Both the position numbers and the translations under genes were made by a program. A stretch of 64,000 nucleotides of DNA from the NCBI GenBank assembly GCA_036504155.1, contig DASXVQ010000151.1:1-64000 (forward strand). The letters run 5' to 3'. Under the pieces are notes generated by a model. The model did not search any database, was not told where the DNA came from, and worked only from the letters and a program-made list of their open reading frames with translations. The DNA comes from JACRCT01 sp036504155. GTDB lineage: Bacteria > Myxococcota > Myxococcia > Myxococcales > UBA5297. Shown here piece by piece: positions 37,374 to 46,468 of the stretch. The first letter of the stretch is position 1; every line of letters begins with the position of its first letter.

Positions 37374-40300
37374 ATGCCAGTGAAGGGCTCTTGTGAGCGG
37401 CTGCTGCAGGACTACGACCAGGCTCGCGCCGACCGGCGGCCCCTGCTCTCGGCGCTGCGCGTCTCCGGCTCCGCGCAGGTCGACCAAGTCTTCGACGCCC
37501 TCCGGCTCGGCTTCCTCGCCCGGGGAGCGCGCGCTTTCCTGGTCCGTCGCCTGGATGCCGTGGGCCCGCTCGGTCTCTTCCACCCTCTGGTCCCCGAGCT
37601 GGTCGCCTACCTCGTGGAGTCGGGCGCCCCGTCCAAGGTCTTCGGGCCCATCTCGCGGCGGCTCTCGCCGATGGCCCGCCACGCCGTGGGCAGCAAGGTC
37701 CTGCGCGACGCCATCTTCCAGCTCGTCGTCGAAGCCTCGGCCGGGCACCCGGCCTTCGTCTTCTCCATCGACGCCTCGGTGGACCCCGACTCGCTGGAGC
37801 TGATCGAGCAGCTGGTGGCGGCCAGCTCCTTCCTGGGCCACGTGGTGCTGGTGCTCGACGAGAAGGCGGCCAAGCCCGCGGGCTTCGACGAGGCGCTGGC
37901 GCGGATGAGCGCCAAGGTCCCGGCGCCCAGCGGCCGCGAGCGGGGGCACGGAAAGGAAGTCGACCTCTACGACTGGCAGTCGCACTGGGGGGTGCGCCAG
38001 CAGGTGGTGCAGCCGACCCGCGACTCCGGCCTGCAGAAGGTGACCGAGAGGCTCGAGGCGCGCCTGGCGTTCGCCGAGGCGGCGCGGCTGATGGAGAAGC
38101 AGATCGCCGCGGCCAGCCCGCAGTCGCGCCCGCAGGCCCACCTGCGCCTGGCGCGGGTGCTGCGCGCGGGCGGGGAAGCCCGCTCGGCGCTCAAGCACCT
38201 GGGCCTCGCCCGCAAAGGCTGCAGCTCCGCCGCGGCCCGCGAGCTCAAGGCCGAGACCGCGAGCGTCCTCTTGCAGCTGGACCGCTGCGACATCGCGCGG
38301 CGGCTATGCCTCGAGCTGCTGGGCGGCGAGCGTCTCCCCGCGGCCGACGACGCCGTGGGGCAGGAGGCGTGGGCCCTCCTCGCCCAGGCCGACTTGCAGG
38401 AGGGCAGCTTCCAGCGCTCGGCGGACCTCGCCCGGCAGGCCGCCCAGGTGCTGGGCGAGCAGCCGTCCGTCCTGCCGGTGCGCCTGACTCTCGGCAACGC
38501 CCTGTTCCACCTGGCCGACTACGACGGCGCGCAGGCGGCCTTCGTGGCCAACGCGTCGCTCGCCCAGTCGCTCTCGATGCCGCAGGACGAGGCCAAGGCG
38601 CTCGTCGGGCAGGGCTGGCTCGCCCAGCGCCGCGGCGATCGGCGATCGGCCATCGCCCTGTTCCGCAGCGCGCTCTCGCTGGTCGGGTCGCAGGGCCAGG
38701 TGGCCTCCAGCGCCTACGCCAGCCTGGGGTCGACCTTCGCCGACGTCGGCGAGCTCGAGCCGGCCATCGCCTGCTTCGAGAAGGCGATGGCGGCGGGCGC
38801 CGGCGACGCCAACTCCGGCGGACAGCCGCTGGCGCTCGCCCAGCTCAGCCTGGCGTGGCTCTACTCGCGGGTCGGCGATCTCCCGCAGGTCCAGCAGATC
38901 TGCACGGAGGCGGCCTCCGCGGGTGAGCGCGCCAACGACCGGTTCCTGCTCTCCTCGGTGGCGCTCCTGCGCGGTCAGGTGATGGCCGAGACCGGCGAGC
39001 TGGACGAAGCGGTGCGCGAGCTCGGCTCCGCCCACCGGACCTTCGTCGAGCTGGGCGCCCGGTTCAGGGCGGCCGAGGCATCGATTCACCTGGCGCGGAC
39101 GCACGTCGCGCGGCGGGAGGCCCCGCTGGCGCGGGCGCTGCTGGAGGAGCCGGGCCAGCAGGAGGCGAGCGACCCGGCCTGGGACGAGCTGTTGCCGCAG
39201 CGCCAGCTCGCGCTGGCTCGGCTGGAGATCCAGGAGCACGACCTCGAGGCGGCCGCCCGTCACCTGGCGGCGGCGCGCGAGCAGGTGGCTTCGCAGGAGC
39301 TGGCCGTCTGGCTGAGGAACGAGCTGCGCATCGAGCTGCAGGGGCTTTTGGCCGAGGTGCGGCGGGCCTCGGGCGACGCCGAAGGCGCGGCGGCGGATCA
39401 GGCGCGGGTCGCGCGGCTGCTGCAGGACGCGGCGTCGACGCTGCCGGCCCGCTTCCGCAAGGGCTTCCTGGATCGGTCTTGCTGGAAGGGACTCGTCGGG
39501 CCGCTCCCAGAGCCCGCGGCGGTGGACCCGGGCGTCGAGCCCGCGCCGTCGGTGCCCCAGACGTCTCCGGCGGCGGTGGTCGCGGCGGCGCCTGCGGCGG
39601 TCCCCGGAAACGCCCACCCGATCGTCGGGAGCTCGCCGAGGCTGGCCGAGGTGCTCGCCTATGCCGCGCGCGCGGCGCGCAGCCAGGCCACGGTGCTCAT
39701 CCGCGGGGAGTCCGGCACCGGCAAGGAGCTCCTGGCGGAGATGATCCACACCCAGAGCTCGCGCCGGGGCAAGCCGCTGGTGAAGGTCAGCTGCGCGGCG
39801 ATGGCCGAGGACCTCCTGCTCTCGGAGCTGTTCGGGCACGAGAAGGGCGCCTTCACCGGCGCGGTGCGGGACCGCAAGGGCCGCTTCGAGCTGGCGGACG
39901 GCGGGACGCTGTTCCTGGACGAGATCGGCGACGTCAGCGGCCGCGCCCAGGTGGCGCTCTTGCGGGTGCTGCAGGAGCGCGAGTTCGAGCGGGTCGGCGG
40001 GCAGAAGACGCTGCACGTCGACGTCCGCGTCGTCTGCGCCACCAACCGGAACCTGGAGGAGATGGTCGCCGGCGGCACCTTCCGCCACGACCTCTACTAC
40101 CGGCTGCGCGAGGTCCAGCTCGAGCTGCCGCCGCTGCGCGAGCGGCCCGACGACATCCCGATCCTAGCGGACGACGTCCTCGCGCGCTGCGCGCAGGAGG
40201 GCCAGGAGGCGCGCAAGCGGCTCTCTCCCGAGGCGATGGCCGTGCTCAAGCGGTACCCCTGGCCGGGGAACATCCGCGAGCTGCAGAACGTGCTGAGGGC

Positions 40301-40658
40301 GGCGGCCATCCTGTCTCCCAACGCGGTGCTGTCGGCGGCGGACCTGAGCCGGGTCAAGGAGCTCGCGCCGCTGGTGCGGGCCGGGGCGAGCGCCGCGGCG
40401 GCGCCCGGCGCCCAGGTGCCGGCGGCCGGAGCGGGCGGCTACTTCCGCATGCTGCGGGACAGCGAGATGTCGCTCGGGGATCTCAAGAGCGCCATCGAGC
40501 AGGAGTGCATCAAGACCGCGCTCGCCGAGGCCGCGGGGAGCATCTCCGGAGCGGCGCGGCTGTTGCGCATGAAGCGCAGCCGCCTGTCGCAGATCGTCAA
40601 CGAGCACCCGGAGCTGAGGCCGCTGGCCACGCAGACGGGCGAGGACGAGACGGACTGA
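37374..40658 (+). CDS. Sigma-54-dependent activator with N-terminal TPR array
   Basis: A 1,094-residue enhancer-binding protein. The N-terminal ~750 residues hold a leading helical region and TPR-like repeats (for example LGNALFHLADYDGAQAAF, SLGSTFADVGELEPAIACF). The AAA+ core has Walker A GESGTGKE (778-785), GAFTGA for sigma-54 contact (825-830), Walker B TLFLDEIGD and PWPGNIRELQN. A Fis-type helix-turn-helix (SISGAARLLRMKRSRLSQIV) ends it. There is no receiver domain, so activity is likely set by TPR-mediated protein contacts, not phosphorylation. The last 30 bp are repeated 283 bp downstream. It is divergent from the kinase operon, which is a candidate target. Confidence 0.92.
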   Translation: MPVKGSCERLLQDYDQARADRRPLLSALRVSGSAQVDQVFDALRLGFLARGARAFLVRRLDAVGPLGLFHPLVPELVAYLVESGAPSKVFGPISRRLSPMARHAVGSKVLRDAIFQLVVEASAGHPAFVFSIDASVDPDSLELIEQLVAASSFLGHVVLVLDEKAAKPAGFDEALARMSAKVPAPSGRERGHGKEVDLYDWQSHWGVRQQVVQPTRDSGLQKVTERLEARLAFAEAARLMEKQIAAASPQSRPQAHLRLARVLRAGGEARSALKHLGLARKGCSSAAARELKAETASVLLQLDRCDIARRLCLELLGGERLPAADDAVGQEAWALLAQADLQEGSFQRSADLARQAAQVLGEQPSVLPVRLTLGNALFHLADYDGAQAAFVANASLAQSLSMPQDEAKALVGQGWLAQRRGDRRSAIALFRSALSLVGSQGQVASSAYASLGSTFADVGELEPAIACFEKAMAAGAGDANSGGQPLALAQLSLAWLYSRVGDLPQVQQICTEAASAGERANDRFLLSSVALLRGQVMAETGELDEAVRELGSAHRTFVELGARFRAAEASIHLARTHVARREAPLARALLEEPGQQEASDPAWDELLPQRQLALARLEIQEHDLEAAARHLAAAREQVASQELAVWLRNELRIELQGLLAEVRRASGDAEGAAADQARVARLLQDAASTLPARFRKGFLDRSCWKGLVGPLPEPAAVDPGVEPAPSVPQTSPAAVVAAAPAAVPGNAHPIVGSSPRLAEVLAYAARAARSQATVLIRGESGTGKELLAEMIHTQSSRRGKPLVKVSCAAMAEDLLLSELFGHEKGAFTGAVRDRKGRFELADGGTLFLDEIGDVSGRAQVALLRVLQEREFERVGGQKTLHVDVRVVCATNRNLEEMVAGGTFRHDLYYRLREVQLELPPLRERPDDIPILADDVLARCAQEGQEARKRLSPEAMAVLKRYPWPGNIRELQNVLRAAAILSPNAVLSAADLSRVKELAPLVRAGASAAAAPGAQVPAAGAGGYFRMLRDSEMSLGDLKSAIEQECIKTALAEAAGSISGAARLLRMKRSRLSQIVNEHPELRPLATQTGEDETD

Positions 40659-41204
40659 GCTGCCCCACCCCTGCCTCCCCTTCGCGGAAGGACGCAGGGA
40701 ACGAGCACGCGTCCACTCACGGCTCTGGGGAGGCGATCGCTTCTGCTCGACGCGGGCTCCTGCGCGACACGACAGGAGCACTCAAGCGTCTTCTTCGGTG
40801 TCGCGCAGAAGATCGCCGAAGGCAACCCACGGGCTCCTCCCCGAAGCTTCGAGTGCACTCGGCTTGAATCTCTGCATCCTGCTGCGCCGGGGAGGCGGGG
40901 GTGGGGCTATGACGCAGACGGGCGAGGACGAGACGGACTGAGGCGAGTTCGCCCCGCTGCCCCACCCCTGCCTCCCCTTCGCGGAAGGATGCAGGGAACG
41001 AGCACGAGTCCACTCACGGCTCTGGGGAGGCGATCGCTTCTGCTCGACGCGGGCTCCTGCGCGACACGACAGGAGCACTCAAGCGTCTTCTTCGGTGTCG
41101 CTCAGGAGATCGCCGAAGGCAACCCACGGGCTCCTCCCCGAAGCCCCAAGTGCACTTGGCTTGGGTCTCTGCATCCTGCTGCGCCGGGGAGGCGGGGGTG
41201 GGGC
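40629..41204. repeat. Tandem pair of a 249-bp element with terminal inverted repeats
   Basis: Copy A spans 40659-40907 and copy B 40956-41204, same length and nearly identical. Each begins gctgccccacccctgcctcc and ends with its near inverted complement (ggggaggcgggggtggggc), giving terminal inverted repeats of about 38 bp with mismatches. Before copy B, at 40912-40941, the last 30 bp of the activator gene including its TGA are also repeated, followed by a 14-bp insertion. Copy B ends six bases before the stop of the GMC gene. No real ORF is supportable. It may work as a two-way terminator or be a MITE-like element. Confidence 0.8.
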
Positions 41205-41209
41205 GGCGG

Positions 41210-42889
41210 TCAAATCTCCCGCCGCAAGAACCGCTCCCGCAGCCCGTGCGCGACGCGGAAGCTGTTGGCCAGGATCGTGGGCGTCGCCGGCGCGCCGCCC
41301 GACGTTGGCATGAACGACGAGTCGGTGACGTAGAGGTTCTTCACCTCGTGCGCCTGGCAGTCCGGCCCCAGGACCGAGCGCGCCGGATCCGTCCCGAAGC
41401 GGCAGGTGCCGCTCTGCAGCGGGAAGTTGGGGACGGACCAGTCGAGCGCGCCGGACCGCGTCGGAGCCGGGCGCACCGCGCGCAGGATCTGCAGCGCGCG
41501 CGTGGACATCCGCTTGCTGGTGTCGTCGGTGACCGGGTGGAGCCTGGTGTGCAGCCGCGCCACCTGCTGCCCGCGCACGTCCTTCACGTCTGGGTCCAGG
41601 TCGACGAAGCAGCCCTTCCACGGGAGGAACTCGCCGAAGATCTCCGCCTCGAGCACCAGCTCGTCCTGGAAGCGCTTCTTCAGCGCCTCTTTGAGCTTGG
41701 GGCCCCACAGCGAGTAGTTGGTCTCCTGGGCCATCGAGACCGCGGCCTGGATGGGCCCGGGCTGGCGCACGGCGAAGGTGTAGGTGCCGCCCTTGGGGCT
41801 GGGCACCGCCGGGTCCTGGAGCCAGTACTCGTCCTGGATGCTGCGCTGCAGGAACGGCAGGTCCATGCCGTTGGTGCCGCCGAGCTGCTCGATGACCTTG
41901 GCGCGATCGTAGACGGCGATGACGTGGCCGTAGGTGGAGAAGGCGAGGTTCTTGCCGACGAGCCCGCTGCCGTTGGCGAGGCCCTTGGGATGCCGCGAGT
42001 TCGCCGACAGCAGAAGCAGCCGCGCGCTCTCGACCGCGGAGGCGGCCAGGCACACCACGCGCGCGCCGATGCGCTGCTCCCTGCCTTCGGCGTCGACGTA
42101 CTCGACTCCCGACGCCCGGCCCTGGTCGTCGACGGTGATGCGGGTGGCCACGCAGCGCGGGCGGATCTCGCAGCGGCCGGTGGCCTCGGCCGCCGGGACG
42201 AGGGTCGCGAGCACGCTCGACTTGGAGGCGTTCTCGCAGCCGTAGCTGGCGCAGAAGCCGCACTCGGTGCAGGGCGGGCGGCCGCCGTACGGCGCGGAGA
42301 GCACGGCGCGGGCGGTGGGGAACGGGTGCAGGCCGAGCGAGCGCGCCGCTTCGTCGATCAGCTTCGCGCTCGCGTGCTCGGGCAGCGGCGGAAGAGGGTA
42401 GGGCCGGCGCGGCGCTTCGAACGGGTTGGCGCCGGCCACGCCGGAGACGCCCAGCTTGGCCTCGGCGAGGTCGTAGAAGGGCTCGAGCTCGGCCAGCGCG
42501 ATGGGCCAGTCGGCGAGGTCGGCGTCGGGCACCGGGCCCAGCCGCGTCGCCAGGCGCAGGTCGGTTTCCTGGAAGCGGAACCAGAAGCCGGCCATGTGCA
42601 CCGTGCCGCCGCCCACACAGTGCGCGGTCCAGCCGTCGCGGGTCTTGCGCGAGGGCTTGCCGTCGTCGCGGCTGACGGTGTGCGGGTCGGTCTCGGGGTA
42701 GGGCTGCCAGAAGTCGCGCAGCGTCAGCGCGATCTCGTCGTGGGTGAAGTCGCGCACGGTCCGGTAGGGGCCGCGCTCGAGGACGACCACGCGCGCTCCG
42801 GCCTCGGCGAGCGTGAGGGCGACCGGCGCGCCGCCGGCGCCGCTGCCGATGACCACCACGTCGGCGGTGTCTGTCCGAACCGGTTCCAA
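41210..42889 (-). CDS. GMC-family oxidoreductase
   Basis: A 559-residue FAD enzyme of the glucose-methanol-choline family. The N-terminus has the dinucleotide-binding VVVIGSGAGGAPVAL (GSGAGG 15-20); the C-terminal GMC_oxred_C part has SGTCRFGTDPARSVLG, NLYVTDSSFMPTSGG and PATPTILANSFRVA. A central CTECGFCASYGC cluster, characteristic of one GMC subgroup, may bind metal or form disulfides. The substrate, probably a sugar or alcohol, is unknown. TTG 42889 is the start; it is third in the operon after the MBL gene, 43 bp apart. Converges with the activator gene at the duplicated element. Confidence 0.88.
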   Translation of the reverse strand: MEPVRTDTADVVVIGSGAGGAPVALTLAEAGARVVVLERGPYRTVRDFTHDEIALTLRDFWQPYPETDPHTVSRDDGKPSRKTRDGWTAHCVGGGTVHMAGFWFRFQETDLRLATRLGPVPDADLADWPIALAELEPFYDLAEAKLGVSGVAGANPFEAPRRPYPLPPLPEHASAKLIDEAARSLGLHPFPTARAVLSAPYGGRPPCTECGFCASYGCENASKSSVLATLVPAAEATGRCEIRPRCVATRITVDDQGRASGVEYVDAEGREQRIGARVVCLAASAVESARLLLLSANSRHPKGLANGSGLVGKNLAFSTYGHVIAVYDRAKVIEQLGGTNGMDLPFLQRSIQDEYWLQDPAVPSPKGGTYTFAVRQPGPIQAAVSMAQETNYSLWGPKLKEALKKRFQDELVLEAEIFGEFLPWKGCFVDLDPDVKDVRGQQVARLHTRLHPVTDDTSKRMSTRALQILRAVRPAPTRSGALDWSVPNFPLQSGTCRFGTDPARSVLGPDCQAHEVKNLYVTDSSFMPTSGGAPATPTILANSFRVAHGLRERFLRREI

Positions 42890-42932
42890 GGCGCGAGGAG
42901 TATAGCGTCAGCCCCTCCCTCAGCTGGCGCGC

Positions 42933-43781
42933 TCAAGCAGGCGGAGGGAGAGGGTCCTGGCGCGAGCGCAGGTACGAGCGCACGAGGTGGATCGCCCGGT
43001 AGTCGCCCGAGGTGAAGAGCGAGAACCACCCGTCGCGGCCGAGCAGTCGCCGGGCGATCTCCTCTTCCACGACCCCGCGCTCGTGCAGCGCGAGCACGCG
43101 CCCGCCGAGGTCCTCGAGATAGGCGATCTTCCGGCCGAGGGTCGCCGCGGCGTCCTGGTAGACGCGTCCGCTCCCCGCGAACAGGATCCTGGGCTCGAGC
43201 GCGCGCAGCCTGCCGAGCGACGCGATGACCTGCCGGATGTCGGGCTTGGGGCGGGCGGCGCGGTCCTCGCCGCCCACGAAGGCGTCGCCGCCGAAGAGCC
43301 AGCCCCGCGATCGCTCGAAGAGCGCCACGTGGTCGGCAGTGTGCCCGGGGACGTGGTGCACCTCGAAGCGGTGGCGCGGCGTCTCCACCACCTCGCCGAG
43401 AGGCTCCCCGCTCGAGGGCTGCGGCCGGCCGAACATGAAGCCCCGGTAGAAATGGAACGGCCGAACGCTCGACCAGTCGCGCAGGCGCTCGAGGGTCAGC
43501 GGGTGGGCGAGGATGCGCGCGCCGGTGCGACGCGAGACGGCGGCGTTCCCGCCGATGTGGTCCTCGTGGTGGTGGGTGTTGACGACGAGCTGCACGCCGC
43601 GCGCGGCGGCGAGGTCCGCCATCTCCGGGGCGGTGCGGGCGCTGCCGGTGTCCACGAGCAACCCGTCCACGACGTACGCGCCGGTGCGGTAGCCACCGAA
43701 ACCGGCGAGCCGGAGCGGGCCGGGCATGTTCCGCGAGCAGGAGAGCGCGAGGACGCCTTCGGCCTCGGTGACTTGGATCAT
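42933..43781 (-). CDS. Metallo-beta-lactamase-fold hydrolase
   Basis: A 282-residue MBL-fold enzyme with the metal motif NTHHHEDHIGG (His about 70-72, Asp 74, His 75), a later HVPGHTADHV and GGDAFVGGED for the remaining ligands. The fold binds two metal ions; many such enzymes are thioesterases, glyoxalase-II-like or lactonases. The substrate cannot be assigned. The start ATG is clear. Its start is 22 bp beyond the end of the pseudokinase gene, so co-transcription is likely. Confidence 0.88.
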   Translation of the reverse strand: MIQVTEAEGVLALSCSRNMPGPLRLAGFGGYRTGAYVVDGLLVDTGSARTAPEMADLAAARGVQLVVNTHHHEDHIGGNAAVSRRTGARILAHPLTLERLRDWSSVRPFHFYRGFMFGRPQPSSGEPLGEVVETPRHRFEVHHVPGHTADHVALFERSRGWLFGGDAFVGGEDRAARPKPDIRQVIASLGRLRALEPRILFAGSGRVYQDAAATLGRKIAYLEDLGGRVLALHERGVVEEEIARRLLGRDGWFSLFTSGDYRAIHLVRSYLRSRQDPLPPPA

Positions 43782-43803
43782 CGCCGGGTCACCAGGGCCA
43801 CCC

Positions 43804-45537
43804 TCACAACTCCAGGGTCACGCGCGTGCGCTGCGCGGACTTGATCTTGATCGTCTGCTCCCGCTCCTGACCGGTATCCGGGTTGACCGCGCGAAGCACG
43901 TGCTCTCCCTCTTTGAGCGGGATGGGCGCCTTGGGCGACTCGCCTACCAGGCCTCCGTCCACGTAGACCTTGCAGCGGTTCGTGCAGTTGACGAGCAGCG
44001 AGCCGTCCGGCTTCTCCACTGTCCCCAGCATCGTCTCGGCCGTGGGCGTCGGCCGGACGGGTGGCGTAGCGGCGTCGGGCGGCTCCTCGAGGACCGCAGC
44101 GACGACGGCCTTCGGTGCCTCCCGGCGGACGATCTTGCGCGGTGGCGTCGGCTGTCCGGGGCGCTGGGCCGGGTCGTCCTGGCTCTCGGGCGGGAGCGCG
44201 GGAAGCCGGGCCTCGTCGGCACCGCCCCCGACCGTCCTGACGAGATCGAGCATGGAGCCCGAGCCGTCCGGGGGCGAAGCGCGAATCGCCAGGAACGCCG
44301 CCACGAGCAGGCCGAGGCCGATTAGGGCTCCTCCCGCGATGACGAACGGCGTCTTCGAGCGAGGCGGCGGCGCGGTCCTCGATGGCGGCGTCTCGCTTAT
44401 CGGCGCCGCGGGCTCGACCTTCTCCACCGGCGCCGAGGCGGGCTCCTCCGGCTCGTTCTCTTCTTCGTCCGCGTCGAGCGCGGGGGCCGCAGGCTCCTCG
44501 GCGTCCTCAAGTTCCTCGGGCTCGGGTGGGGCGACGGTCGCCGAAGGCGGCTCGGCCTTGGCGGGCTCTTCCGCCGTGGGCCGGGGAGCGGACAGCTCGG
44601 CGAGGGCCTCCGCCATCACCGCGGCGCTGGCGAATCGGTCCTCGGGCAGCTTGGCCAGGGCCCTGCAGACGACCCGGTCCAGCGCGGGCGAGATGCCGAG
44701 CCCTGCCGCGAACTGCGGGATGGGAGTCTCGACGTGCGCCCGCGCGGTCTGCATCGGGTCGCCGCGGTCGAAGGGTGGAGCTCCGCTCAACAGCTCGTAG
44801 AGGATCACCCCGGTCGAATAGAGGTCGCTCAGCGGGCTCGCGGACAGGCCCTTCGCCTGCTCCGGCGCGAGGTACAGCGGCGTGCCGAGGGTCTCGTTTC
44901 CCGGGCGGGGCTCCGCCTCGCGCGGGCGCAGCACCTCGGCGACGCCCAGCTCCAGCAGCCGGACGTTCTCCTTGCCATCGGGTCCGGTGACCAGCAGCAC
45001 GCTGCTCGGCTTCAGGTTGCCGTGGACGAGGCCGTGCCGGTGGGCGTCGGCGAGCGCGCGCAGCAGCTCGCCGATGATGGGCGTGGCGCGGGCCGGCCGG
45101 ACGGCTCTCCTTCCGACGACGAGGTCGGAGAGGGCGGTCCCCTGCACCAGCTCGGTGACGACGAAGAGCACGCCGTCGGCCTCGACGCCGTAGTCCAGCG
45201 GCTTGACGACGGACGGGTCGCTCAACCCGAAGACGATCGGCATGACCCGACGCAGCCGCTCGGCGAGCGGCTCGATGGAGCCCGCCGGCCGCAGCACCTT
45301 GATCGCCACCTCGCGCCTGCCCGGCTCCTTCAAGGCCCGGTAGGTCGGGCCCACCGAGCTCGGGCGCAGCAACCCGACGAGCGGGTAGCCGCCGACGAAG
45401 CGGCCGAGGAACGGGTCGTGGGGATGCGCGGCGTGCTCGTCGCTGGGCACCAGCGCGCGGTCGTCCACGGGGCAGCGATCGCCGGCTTGCGCCCCAGCGA
45501 CGGACCGACCACAGAGGTGGCAGACGACCAAAGCCAT
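43804..45537 (-). CDS. Membrane-anchored Ser/Thr pseudokinase with PEGA-like end
   Basis: A 577-residue protein of the kinase fold. An N-terminal CHLC...CPVDD (6-22) is followed by a kinase-like domain in which VAIK Lys (80) and APE (224-226) are kept. However, HRD is replaced by HGN (172-174), so the catalytic Asp is lost; DFG reads ELG (196-198), so the metal-binding Asp is lost too; and the Gly loop is LLRPSSVGPTY. It therefore should not phosphorylate in the usual way. A Glu/Pro linker, one membrane helix (about 385-405) and a PEGA-like module (CKVYVDGGLVGESPKAPI) follow. First gene of the operon; a scaffold or sensor role is likely. Confidence 0.88.
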   Translation of the reverse strand: MALVVCHLCGRSVAGAQAGDRCPVDDRALVPSDEHAAHPHDPFLGRFVGGYPLVGLLRPSSVGPTYRALKEPGRREVAIKVLRPAGSIEPLAERLRRVMPIVFGLSDPSVVKPLDYGVEADGVLFVVTELVQGTALSDLVVGRRAVRPARATPIIGELLRALADAHRHGLVHGNLKPSSVLLVTGPDGKENVRLLELGVAEVLRPREAEPRPGNETLGTPLYLAPEQAKGLSASPLSDLYSTGVILYELLSGAPPFDRGDPMQTARAHVETPIPQFAAGLGISPALDRVVCRALAKLPEDRFASAAVMAEALAELSAPRPTAEEPAKAEPPSATVAPPEPEELEDAEEPAAPALDADEEENEPEEPASAPVEKVEPAAPISETPPSRTAPPPRSKTPFVIAGGALIGLGLLVAAFLAIRASPPDGSGSMLDLVRTVGGGADEARLPALPPESQDDPAQRPGQPTPPRKIVRREAPKAVVAAVLEEPPDAATPPVRPTPTAETMLGTVEKPDGSLLVNCTNRCKVYVDGGLVGESPKAPIPLKEGEHVLRAVNPDTGQEREQTIKIKSAQRTRVTLEL

Positions 45538-45795
45538 CGGGGAGTTCTTGCCTCGCTGCTCGCCACGAGAGGTAACCCCGAGGGTACACCGCCGCCGGCC
45601 GCCGAAGCGGCTTCGAAGCGGGGTGGCAGGTCAGGGCCGCGGGCCTCGCGCGCAGACCGCGTCCTTCGACCGAACGAGGCGAGACGTGGCAGAGGCGATG
45701 CGAGGAAGGGGACCGGGAAGGAGACCATTCTCCCGAACACGCCGCCGCCCGGGCGATAGACTGCCGGCATTCCTCGCTCGACCCGGGAGTCGCTC

Positions 45796-46377
45796 ATGAC
45801 GTCCACCCCAGTCTCACGCGCGTCCGTCGCGCTCCTCGCCATCGGCGCGGTCCTGGCCTGGTCGTCCTGCGGCGGCGAAGGCCAAACGGGGCCGGACTCC
45901 GGCGTCGGCGAGGCTGCGGACGTGCAGGCTCTCTCGCCCGACGCCTCCGCCGCGGCCGCAGATGTCGGAAGCATCGCGGCCGACGCCGCGGCCCCGACCC
46001 CGGACGCCGCGGCCCCGACCCCGCCGGACGCCGCGGCGGCAGGGCTCGACGCGGCGCAGGCCGGACTGGACGCCGCCCTCGCCGGGGCCGACGCATCGTC
46101 CATCCACCGCGATGCCGGGCCAGCGCTCCCCTACAGCGACGCCGGATGCCTGGCCTACGCCGGAGCGAACCAGGTCTGCGGCGACGGATCGTCGGGCACG
46201 ATGTGCGCCTTCTCGGTCCAGTGCGGCGCGAGCAGCAGCGGCGGGCAGTGCAACATCAACTGCACCATGGGCGCGGGCTACTCCAGGTGCTACGGCCCCA
46301 CCGACGTCGCCTGCGTGCAGGACGCCTGGGCGGCGAGCGACTGCGCGGCATTCAAGGCGTGCAACTGGGTGCTCTGA
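45796..46377 (+). CDS. Small Cys-containing lipoprotein
   Basis: A 193-residue predicted lipoprotein: lipobox LAWSSC (Cys about 25), then a long Asp/Ala/Pro-rich linker with DAAAPTPDAAAPTP-type repeats, then a compact C-terminal domain of about 75 residues with ten Cys. The domain (ANQVCGDGSSGTMCAF, CGASSSGGQCNINCTMGAGYSRCYG) is unlike families I know. Such linkers are typical of Myxococcota surface proteins. It is divergent from the pseudokinase operon across 258 bp without a gene. Confidence 0.75.
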   Translation: MTSTPVSRASVALLAIGAVLAWSSCGGEGQTGPDSGVGEAADVQALSPDASAAAADVGSIAADAAAPTPDAAAPTPPDAAAAGLDAAQAGLDAALAGADASSIHRDAGPALPYSDAGCLAYAGANQVCGDGSSGTMCAFSVQCGASSSGGQCNINCTMGAGYSRCYGPTDVACVQDAWAASDCAAFKACNWVL

Positions 46378-46468
46378 GCGGGAGGCGACGCGGCCAGGCG
46401 CCGCCGCCGACGCCTGGCTGCACACCGAGAGAGGTGGCGCGCGGAAGGCTCCGCGTTACCCTCTTCGG

